Positions 27,879 to 35,059 of a stretch of 64,000 nucleotides of DNA are shown in pieces. The notes beneath the pieces were generated by a model. That model did not search any database and was not told the DNA's origin. It was given only the letters and a program-made list of their open reading frames with translations. Positions within the stretch are counted from its first letter, which is position 1, and every line of letters begins with the position of its first letter. The stretch is from positions 868,001-932,000 of the forward strand of contig DASPKM010000010.1 of NCBI GenBank assembly GCA_035628135.1, read 5' to 3'. The stretch comes from DASPKM01 sp035628135. Lineage in GTDB: Bacteria > Bacteroidota > Bacteroidia > Chitinophagales > Chitinophagaceae. Position numbers and translations under genes: made by a program.

Positions 27879-29189
27879 ATGGCACAACAAAGTCCGCTCA
27901 CCGTGCGATGGAACAAGCTGGCACTGAGCGCTATCAAATACTGCAAAACATCTCCGCCGCTTGCGGCCAGGATGCTGGCTATGCTGCACACCGCCATGTA
28001 CGATGCTTGGAGCGTGTACGATAAGCCCGCCATCAGCACCACTACCGCAAGGCTTATCAAGCGTTATCGCGATTGCGAAGACGACGATATGCCTAAAGCC
28101 ATCAGTTATGCGGCCTTCCGCGTGCTCACGCATTGCTTTTGGGTGACATTGCCTGCTGAGCACAGGAACATGTTCCGCGAATTGATGTATGAATGCAAGT
28201 ACGATCCCGATGACTGTTCTTATGACACCTCGTCGCCGCAAGGCATCGGCAACCTCATTGCCAAACTGGTGAACGAATGCCGCCGTGGCGACGAAAGCAA
28301 CCAGGACGGCATCTATTATTATGCAGCGCCCTGGTTCGATTTTACAGGATATCAACCGAAGAACCCTCCTGTTCCGGCGCACGTAAAAGATGTTAATTAT
28401 TGGCAGCCATTGCAGGGCAGCGATGGCAAGCCGCAGGATTTCCTGGCCGCGCATTGGGCATTGGTAAAACCATTTGCGCTTACACATGCCTGGCAGTTCA
28501 GGCCCGATCCTCCCTTTAATACCACTGACAATCCCGGTGAGTTCCGCAGGCAGGCCGAGGAAGTATTTGCGGTGAGCCAGCAATTGACACCATTGCAAAA
28601 AGCCATTGCGGAGTATTGGGCCGATGGGTCAGGTACGGTTACGCCGCCCGGCCATTGGTGCGAGATCGCTCAATACATTTCAGATACAAATTGCAAAGAT
28701 TATTCAGAGGAACAGTGCGTTAAATTATTTTTTGCTTTGAGCAATGCATTGCTCGACGCTTCCATTGCCTGCTGGGACAGCAAACGAAAATATGATTCCG
28801 CAAGGCCCATCAGCGTAATCAGGTCGTTGCTGCGACGCAACGATTGGAATTCCTATATACCCACGCCTCCGTTCCCTGAGCATGTTTCAGGGCACAGCAG
28901 TTTCAGCAAGGCTGCTGCGGTCATCCTGAAAAATTTTACAGGAAGCGATGAGTTCGGGGCCGTAGGCGTGCTGGAGAAGGGAACCTCGGTAATGGAACCT
29001 GGCAAGCCCGATGAAGACATTGAATTGCCGGCCTGGAAAACTTTTACCGATGCCGCAGAGCAGGCCGCCATGTCGAGATTGTATGGCGGGATACATTTTC
29101 GCCGCGGGAATCAAGATGGATTGAAGCTCGGCGAACAGGTCGGGAACCAGGTTTGGGAAAAAGCATTGTTTTATTTCAACGATAAATAA
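27879..29189 (+). CDS. Vanadium-dependent haloperoxidase / PAP2-fold protein, 436 aa
   Basis: The protein has the complete vanadate-binding residue set of vanadium haloperoxidases with correct spacing. K302 and R309 lie in KRKYDSARP (7 apart, as K353/R360 in the fungal chloroperoxidase). S337-G338-H339 lie in PEHVSGHSSFS. R400 and H406 lie in RLYGGIH (6 apart, as R490/H496). The N-terminal helical half (AARMLAMLHTAMYDAWS) is also typical of bacterial members. The fold is shared with PAP2 acid phosphatases, so the reaction could be phosphate transfer or halide oxidation. No signal peptide is present, although relatives are often exported, and no FF/VQxK leader is seen. It is in the eCIS operon, 6 nt after a cargo gene and 5 nt before parA, so it may be an effector or a metabolic accessory. 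Confidence 0.85.
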   Translation: MAQQSPLTVRWNKLALSAIKYCKTSPPLAARMLAMLHTAMYDAWSVYDKPAISTTTARLIKRYRDCEDDDMPKAISYAAFRVLTHCFWVTLPAEHRNMFRELMYECKYDPDDCSYDTSSPQGIGNLIAKLVNECRRGDESNQDGIYYYAAPWFDFTGYQPKNPPVPAHVKDVNYWQPLQGSDGKPQDFLAAHWALVKPFALTHAWQFRPDPPFNTTDNPGEFRRQAEEVFAVSQQLTPLQKAIAEYWADGSGTVTPPGHWCEIAQYISDTNCKDYSEEQCVKLFFALSNALLDASIACWDSKRKYDSARPISVIRSLLRRNDWNSYIPTPPFPEHVSGHSSFSKAAAVILKNFTGSDEFGAVGVLEKGTSVMEPGKPDEDIELPAWKTFTDAAEQAAMSRLYGGIHFRRGNQDGLKLGEQVGNQVWEKALFYFNDK

Positions 29190-29194
29190 ATATT

Positions 29195-29986
29195 ATGCCT
29201 GTAATATCAACGGCCAATCAAAAAGGAGGATGCGGTAAAACCACTACGGCCGTTAACCTTGGCGCTGCATTACAGCGCCTGGGGAAAAAAGTGTTGTTGA
29301 TAGATGCCGATCCGCAGGCCAACCTGTCTCAATCATTGGGTATGCAGGAAGAGCCCGAGCACAACCTGTACACCGAGATCAAAAAAGAAATGTCCGGCAA
29401 TGGCGGCGACCTCCGCAGGGCAATCGTAACACTCGAATCGGGATTGTCGGCAGTGCCCGCTTCCATTGACCTGGCGATAGCCGAAAGCGAATTGGTAAGC
29501 GTGTACGGCAGGGAACAAATATTTTCTACTATGATCGAACCCTTGCTGCACGACTATGATTTTATTTTCATCGATTGCCCGCACGCCATAGGCATGCTCA
29601 CCGTAAATGCGCTTACTGCCAGCGATTACGTGTTGATACCGTTGCCAGGCGAGTTCCTGCCGTTAAAAGGCGTGTACAGTTTTATGCACCAGTATGATAA
29701 GATCAAAAAAAAGCTGAACAGGAAACTGGAATTGCTGGGACTGGTATTGACAAAATACGACGAAAGAAAAACCATGAACGTGCAGGTGCACGATGAACTG
29801 GTGCGCGAGTTTGGCGACAAGGTTTGCCAAACAGTTATCCGAACCAATATTCAGCTGGCCAAGGCGCAGGAATTGGGCAAGGATATTTTTAGCTTTGATA
29901 AGCAATCCAATGGAGCAAAAGACTATGAACAACTAGCAGATGAATTATTGAAGAAGATCCCCCGGCAGTCTTTAATCTTAAATTAA
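29195..29986 (+). CDS. ParA/Soj-type ATPase in the eCIS operon, 263 aa
   Basis: The deviant Walker A motif KGGCGKTTT (residues 10-18, lysines 10 and 15), the LLIDADPQANLS switch I region and the FIFIDCPHAIG Walker B/switch II segment identify a ParA/MinD-superfamily ATPase. Members dimerise with ATP on the nucleoid or membrane and position plasmids, chromosomes, carboxysomes or other large assemblies. No parB or partner CDS lies next to it, so this is not an ordinary partition operon. Placed between the haloperoxidase-like gene and a small eCIS-core gene, it might space or segregate eCIS particles or help assembly; that is inference. The length is typical for the short ParA class. Confidence 0.93.
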   Translation: MPVISTANQKGGCGKTTTAVNLGAALQRLGKKVLLIDADPQANLSQSLGMQEEPEHNLYTEIKKEMSGNGGDLRRAIVTLESGLSAVPASIDLAIAESELVSVYGREQIFSTMIEPLLHDYDFIFIDCPHAIGMLTVNALTASDYVLIPLPGEFLPLKGVYSFMHQYDKIKKKLNRKLELLGLVLTKYDERKTMNVQVHDELVREFGDKVCQTVIRTNIQLAKAQELGKDIFSFDKQSNGAKDYEQLADELLKKIPRQSLILN

Positions 29987-29995
29987 ACTCATTGT

Positions 29996-30787
29996 ATGTC
30001 TTACTCACGTCGTTCATACCGCCAGCGCAATCCCAAACGCGAAGAGCAACCGCAGCCCACATCGTTTTTTATGCATGCCAACAAGGGCACGGTGCAAACC
30101 AAGAAAGACATGCCCTTCTTCCAGGCGAAGCTCACCGTTGGAGAAGCCGGCGACCAGTATGAACAGGAAGCCGACGCCGTTGCCAACCAGGTAGTAAACC
30201 ATTCGCAGGGAAGTGCGAATGCCAAGCCTGTGCAGCGTAAAAAGATCAATAAGGTACAAAAGCTTTCTTCCGATATGGAAGATGAAAAGGCCGGCACCAA
30301 CGACGAAAGAATGCGCCGCGATAAAGAGGTGCAGGCGAAGCCCGATGAAGAAATGAAGGACGCTGAACAGCAGCAGGAAGAGGAAGGCGTGCAAATGAAA
30401 ACGCAGGAAGAAGAAAAAGAAGAAACAAAAGATGGCGCCATGATGCAAAGAAAGCCGGAGGCCGGTTCCAGCCATGCGGCATCCGGGGGGTTGTCGGCGC
30501 GCATAGAACAATCGGCGGGTAAGGGAAAGCCATTGCCAAAGAAACTATTGTCCGATATGCATTCCAGCTTCGGAGAAGATTTCAGCGACGTAAACGTTCA
30601 TACGGACGATCATTCCGCTGAAATGAACAAGGACCTGGGCGCGCAGGCCTTTACCCATGGTAAGGATATTTTCTTCAACAAAGGAAAATTCAATCCGGAC
30701 AGCACCGAGGGCAAGCGCCTGCTGGCGCACGAACTGACGCACGTGGTGCAACAGTCATCCTCAAACGAAAGCAAAAGCGCAGAATAA
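29996..30787 (+). CDS. Small standalone eCIS-core (DUF4157) protein, 263 aa
   Basis: The leader has SFFMHANKGTVQTKK and PFFQAKLTVGEAGD followed by YEQEADAVANQVV, almost the same as residues 48-75 of the 1170-aa effector. An acidic, Met/Gln/Glu-rich linker with VQRKK and QMKTQ words follows. The DUF4157 domain is at about residues 165-258, with HELTH at the very end. Nothing follows the domain, so this is an eCIS-core unit without a toxin. It could be an adaptor, a tube-lumen plug or a remnant of a larger effector. The reading frame is intact and the gene sits 9 nt after parA and 23 nt before the AAA+ gene, so I favour a functional adaptor role. Confidence 0.88.
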   Translation: MSYSRRSYRQRNPKREEQPQPTSFFMHANKGTVQTKKDMPFFQAKLTVGEAGDQYEQEADAVANQVVNHSQGSANAKPVQRKKINKVQKLSSDMEDEKAGTNDERMRRDKEVQAKPDEEMKDAEQQQEEEGVQMKTQEEEKEETKDGAMMQRKPEAGSSHAASGGLSARIEQSAGKGKPLPKKLLSDMHSSFGEDFSDVNVHTDDHSAEMNKDLGAQAFTHGKDIFFNKGKFNPDSTEGKRLLAHELTHVVQQSSSNESKSAE

Positions 30788-30810
30788 TAATTTACATAAA
30801 AAGAAGCAAC

Positions 30811-32274
30811 ATGAATAGTGTGCAAGAACAACAAATGATTGACACCGGCCTGCTGCCGCTGGAGCTGCAATATTTGGATAAGCTCATCAGGTTCCGGCTG
30901 GGGCGGTATTTCGAGGAAGATAACGCCCCAGAGGAGCCCGATATGCCCGACCTTCAGCAGTGGCAATTGCCGGTAAAGGATTTCATCAGGAATAATTCGC
31001 TGTCTAAGCTGGAAGCTTTGGCATTACTGATAGCGATTGTGCCGCACATTCAACCCGACCTGTTCGACGCGGCCATCGACAGTACTTTGCGGGGTTCAGG
31101 AGATTTTCCCAAGATCGGGGGCGTGCGCGGAAAAAATTTCCGGGGCTTCATGCCCACCGGGCAAACCTTTTTGTTCCTGGCGGGTGCGGACAATTGGAAA
31201 GATAGCCAGGAAGCGCAGGAGATATTTTGGTCGAGCCGTGTGCTTGGCAAGAAAAAAGTATTGTGGCTGGAAGAATTGCAGCCGGGCGAACCCCTTATGA
31301 GCGGCAGGATCATTGTTTCGCAGGATTATATTGAAACATTCACGTTTGGCAAGCCGGTGCCGCCCCATTTCAGCATGACCTTTCCCGCAAAGCTCATCAC
31401 CACCCAGCTTGGCTGGAACGACCTTGTGATCAACGATGAGTTACGGGAACAGGTAACCGAGCTATTGGATTGGGTAAAATACAACGATCAATTGATGTAC
31501 AACTGGGGCATGAGCAAGCGGCTGGTGAAGGGTTATCGCGCCCTGTTTTATGGCCCGCCCGGTACGGGAAAGACTTTCACGGCGGGATTGATAGCCCGTG
31601 AAATGAACAAGCACCTGTACAAGATCGACCTGTCGATGGTGGTGTCTAAATACATCGGTGAAACAGAAAAGAACCTGGAACTGTTATTTGCCCGCGCCGA
31701 AGACAAAGGATGGATCCTGTTCTTTGACGAGGCGGACGCATTGTTTGGCAAGCGGACCAATGTGCGCGATGCGCATGACAAATACGCCAACCAGGAAGTA
31801 TCTTATTTGTTGCAAAGGATAGAAGACTTTAATGGGTTGATCATTCTTTGCACCAACATGAAGAACAATATGGACGATGCATTTATCAGGCGTTTCAATT
31901 GCATCATGAAATTCCCCTTGCCGAGCCCTGATGAGCGTACACGCATCTGGCGCAACGCCTTCCCCGAAAACAGAATATTCTGCAGGAGGCCGGAATTAGT
32001 GTACAATGCGGGCGGCATGTCCGTTGAAAGAATAGAAGAAGTGGACATTCCCGAAATGGTGAAGAAATACGAACTGAGCGGCGGCAGCATCATGAACGTG
32101 GTGCATTATGCAGGCTTAAAGGCAGTAGAACGCTGGAGCAACCAGGGCGAGAAAGCCATCATTATGAATACACAGGGACATCAGGAGCAACCGCGACTTC
32201 CCATCTATTTATCAGATGTGCTGGATGGCATACGAAGGGAGTTTATCAAGGAGGGAAAGCCGTTCATAGCGTAA
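30811..32274 (+). CDS. AAA+ ATPase of the eCIS (Afp15-like), 487 aa
   Basis: Residues 248-255 form the Walker A GPPGTGKT. Walker B is ILFFDEADALFG with D306/E307. Sensor 1 (LIILCTNMKNNMDDAFIRRF) and the arginine-finger region follow, so this is a classic AAA+ module in the C-terminal half. The N-terminal about 200 residues are a family-specific domain. This is the ATPase found in nearly all AFP/PVC/MAC-type loci; it is thought to help particle assembly or effector loading and to work as a hexamer. In AFP it sits next to the tape-measure gene, whereas here nine payload genes separate them. It is the last gene of the operon and is followed directly by a palindromic terminator. Confidence 0.93.
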   Translation: MNSVQEQQMIDTGLLPLELQYLDKLIRFRLGRYFEEDNAPEEPDMPDLQQWQLPVKDFIRNNSLSKLEALALLIAIVPHIQPDLFDAAIDSTLRGSGDFPKIGGVRGKNFRGFMPTGQTFLFLAGADNWKDSQEAQEIFWSSRVLGKKKVLWLEELQPGEPLMSGRIIVSQDYIETFTFGKPVPPHFSMTFPAKLITTQLGWNDLVINDELREQVTELLDWVKYNDQLMYNWGMSKRLVKGYRALFYGPPGTGKTFTAGLIAREMNKHLYKIDLSMVVSKYIGETEKNLELLFARAEDKGWILFFDEADALFGKRTNVRDAHDKYANQEVSYLLQRIEDFNGLIILCTNMKNNMDDAFIRRFNCIMKFPLPSPDERTRIWRNAFPENRIFCRRPELVYNAGGMSVERIEEVDIPEMVKKYELSGGSIMNVVHYAGLKAVERWSNQGEKAIIMNTQGHQEQPRLPIYLSDVLDGIRREFIKEGKPFIA

Positions 32275-32312
32275 AATAAGTCATTAGATCAATAAATACC
32301 CAATGACTTATT
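32275..32312. terminator. AT-rich palindrome between convergent eCIS AAA+ gene and dgt
   Basis: The arms AATAAGTCATT (32275-32285) and AATGACTTATT (32302-32312) are perfect reverse complements with a 16-nt loop. The element starts immediately after the eCIS operon's stop codon and precedes the convergent dgt gene, so it probably terminates transcription from both sides. Its words (GTCATT, AATGAC) recur at the 58.4-kb junction. Confidence 0.65.
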
Positions 32313-32327
32313 GACCCAATGACCTCT

Positions 32328-33710
32328 TCACCCGTGTTCAGGTATCACAATCCCTTTGATCCTCCTGTAAATCTCTGTTGCATACACATCCGTCATGCCC
32401 GATAAAAAATCCAATGCGCTCATTACGCGCAGGTATTTGGATGTTGCTTCCTTGTATTCTGTAAATTGGTAGGGGAACAGGTTCAATATCTTTTCGTCTT
32501 TATGTGAAGGCTTTTCCCTGACTAGCGCGGGAATGAAGAGTTGTAACAGTTCAGACATTACATTGTATCCTGCAATTTCTATCTGCATTACAATAGAGTG
32601 ATTGTAAATTTCTTCCCTGGATATTTTCTTCACTGCTTTCAATGCGCCGCTGTTCGCTTCTATGAAATCTACCAGCGCATCGTTGAAGTTGCCGTGTAAT
32701 ATCGCGGAGCGCTGGTCTATGAAAATATCGGCAGCCTGCAGCGTGAGCACGTTAATGACCTTTGCGCGCAGGTAAGCAATGCTTTCATTGGTATCCTCAA
32801 TCGATTTAAAATGGCCTCGGATCTTGTCGAGGTCTTCCTCGGAACGGTTTACGGACCTGATCACTTCGAGGAATGCTTCGCTGACGCGTTCCGTTGAAAT
32901 TATTTTCAGGCGGTGCGCGTCTTCCATGTCTATGATCTTATAGCAGATATCGTCCGCCGCTTCAACAAGGTAAACAAAGGGATGGCGTTTAAATACCAAT
33001 GGCGCTGTGCTCTCGGGTATCATGTTCAGCTCCTGTGCTACTTTTTGCGCTATCTCTTTTTCCGCCTGGAAAAAACCGTACTTGCTTCGATGCTTTTGTA
33101 TTTTTTTGCGGTCTACAGCGGTTGATTCGCAGGGATATTTCAGCATTGCTCCGATGGTGGTGTAAGTAAGCCCAAGCCCTCCCCTGAAGCGCCCGCGAAA
33201 TTGGTGCGTTAATACACGCAACGCATTGGCGTTGCCTTCGAAGTTGATGAGGTCCTCCCATTCGCCCGGCAAAAAAAACTGGCTTAAAGGACGGCCATCG
33301 ATTATTTCATCAGCATTTTCAATGAAATAAGACGAAATGGCTTTTTCACCCGAATGGCCGAATGCTGGGTTGCCCACATCGTGCGCAATGCAGGCAGCGG
33401 CGATTACATTGGACAGCTCGTATTTGTAAAATTCATATACGTCCTCGTTGGATTTATATTCTGTTGCAATGGCACGGCCGGCGATTTGTCCCAACGACCG
33501 GCCTACGCTGGCCACTTCCAATGAATGCGTAAGCCTGTTGTGCACAAAAGCTACGCCGGGCAGGGGAAATACCTGTGTTTTATTTTGCAGGCGCCTGAAA
33601 GCCGAAGAAAAGATAAGCCGGTCAAAGTCGCGCTGGAAGCCCGACCTGGGGCCTTGTGGATTTTTTTCCGTGCCTACCCGTTTGGAGGTATATATCGATT
33701 CAAAATTCAT
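32328..33710 (-). CDS. dgt: Deoxyguanosinetriphosphate triphosphohydrolase (dGTPase), 460 aa
   Basis: This HD-domain enzyme hydrolyses dNTPs, classically dGTP, to the nucleoside and triphosphate. The metal-binding signature is visible as HNRLTHSLEVASVGR and then AHDVGNPAFGHSGE, the paired H...HD pattern of the Dgt family. A long helical C-terminal region follows, as usual. I start it at the second of two adjacent ATGs (33710), since AAGG sits at a better distance and family members begin near MNFE-(L/I)-(Y/L)-TSKR. Reading can be extended to 33866, but that N-terminal sequence looks non-coding and would overlap the divergent PAS gene. Confidence 0.93.
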   Translation of the reverse strand: MNFESIYTSKRVGTEKNPQGPRSGFQRDFDRLIFSSAFRRLQNKTQVFPLPGVAFVHNRLTHSLEVASVGRSLGQIAGRAIATEYKSNEDVYEFYKYELSNVIAAACIAHDVGNPAFGHSGEKAISSYFIENADEIIDGRPLSQFFLPGEWEDLINFEGNANALRVLTHQFRGRFRGGLGLTYTTIGAMLKYPCESTAVDRKKIQKHRSKYGFFQAEKEIAQKVAQELNMIPESTAPLVFKRHPFVYLVEAADDICYKIIDMEDAHRLKIISTERVSEAFLEVIRSVNRSEEDLDKIRGHFKSIEDTNESIAYLRAKVINVLTLQAADIFIDQRSAILHGNFNDALVDFIEANSGALKAVKKISREEIYNHSIVMQIEIAGYNVMSELLQLFIPALVREKPSHKDEKILNLFPYQFTEYKEATSKYLRVMSALDFLSGMTDVYATEIYRRIKGIVIPEHG

Positions 33711-33880
33711 CATGCCTTGTTTACAATGCTGCAAAAGAACGAAAAAGTCGCGGGTTGGCTCGACTGCTTTGTTCGCAAAAAAAGGTGTATTATCGTTCCC
33801 CCTTACAAAACTTGCTGGTATAATATTCGCATACCCTATTGGCTGTAACACCCACCGTTCCCGCAAATGTGCTACCCACT

Positions 33881-35059
33881 ATGAGTAAGAACAGTATGGA
33901 CCCCGCGATCCTGCAAATGTTTTCGAACCTGCTGGATGTCACGCATGATATTTTTATCGTTTTCGATATGGATTGGCGGGTGGTGTACGCTAACAGGAAG
34001 GCCTGCGATTATTTTTATGAAGGCAATGAGTTGGCGGGAAAAAATTTCGTGGCCGAATTCCCGGTATATAAAGGCACCGAGCTGATAGAACGCCTGGGCC
34101 AGGCGTTGAATGGACGCAAGGCAATGGAATTCGAAAGCATTTCGCCCTTTTCAAAAAGATGGATGTATTTCCGCGTGTACCCGCTGGAAAGCAAGCTGGC
34201 CGTTTACGCCACTGACATCAACCTGCGCAAGGAGGCGCAGCGTACCATTCAGCAGAACCAGGAAAGGTATTTCAACTTTATATCCCAAAGCACCGAAGGC
34301 ATCTGGAGGTGTGAGCTGGAAGAGCCAATGCCTATAAGCCTTAGCACGCGTGAACAGCTCGATCATATTTTCAAGTATGCTTACATGGCCGAATGCAACG
34401 ATGCTATGGCAAAGATGTATGGGTTCAGAGATGCGTATGACCTGATGGGATTGAAGCTGGAAACGCTGATGCCGCAAAATGAAGAAAATCTTGCTTACCT
34501 GTCAGCCTTTATTGAATCGGGATACCGGCTGAACGATGCAGAATCGAAAGAGCTGGCCGTAGATGGCAGCGCCAGGTATTTTCTGAACAACCTTACAGGA
34601 ATTATCGAAAATGGTAATGTAGTACGGGCTTGGGGCACCCAGCGCGACATTACGATGATAAAGGAAGTGGAAGAGAAGCTGCGCGATGCCCAGTCCCAAT
34701 TAAACCTTGCGCTGTCAGCGGGTTCTGCGGGCACGTTTGTATGGAACATCAAAACAAACGATGCGCAATGGACCAGGGAAGAGGAAGCCCTGTATGGATT
34801 GCCCCCAGGCGCTTTTGGCGGCAAGTTCGATGGCTGGTCGGCAACCGTGCATCCTGATGATTTGCCCGGCGCGATGGAAAAGGTCCGGCAATCCATCGAT
34901 AATAAAACCGAGCTTGACATGGAGTTCCGCATTATCTGGCCTGATAAGAGCATTCGCTGGATTTTGGCCAAGGCCAGGACGTATTACGATGAAAATGGGC
35001 AAGCCGAGAAAATGATTGGTGTGAACATTGATGTAACTAACAGGAAAAATGCTGGATAA
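33881..35059 (+). CDS. PAS-domain sensor protein lacking an output domain, 392 aa
   Basis: Three PAS domains can be traced. The first covers about residues 10-115 (a DVTHDIFIVFDMDWRVVYAN start). The second covers about 125-270 and ends in an RAWGTQRDIT linker. The third, a PAS_3/PAC type (about 285-388), contains WSATVHPDDLPGAMEKV and ends GVNIDVTNRK. No histidine kinase, GGDEF or DNA-binding domain follows, although PAS arrays of this form normally precede a kinase. The stop codon overlaps the start of the next gene (TAATG), so the two are translationally coupled and the short form is probably real. A start at 33839 is possible, but the ATG at 33881 precedes the conserved region more closely. 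Confidence 0.85.
   Translation: MSKNSMDPAILQMFSNLLDVTHDIFIVFDMDWRVVYANRKACDYFYEGNELAGKNFVAEFPVYKGTELIERLGQALNGRKAMEFESISPFSKRWMYFRVYPLESKLAVYATDINLRKEAQRTIQQNQERYFNFISQSTEGIWRCELEEPMPISLSTREQLDHIFKYAYMAECNDAMAKMYGFRDAYDLMGLKLETLMPQNEENLAYLSAFIESGYRLNDAESKELAVDGSARYFLNNLTGIIENGNVVRAWGTQRDITMIKEVEEKLRDAQSQLNLALSAGSAGTFVWNIKTNDAQWTREEEALYGLPPGAFGGKFDGWSATVHPDDLPGAMEKVRQSIDNKTELDMEFRIIWPDKSIRWILAKARTYYDENGQAEKMIGVNIDVTNRKNAG

Noticed and set aside
33711..33866. Upstream extension of dgt by 52 codons
   Set aside because: The extra residues do not resemble the family N-terminus; a start at 33710 has a better-placed purine-rich site.
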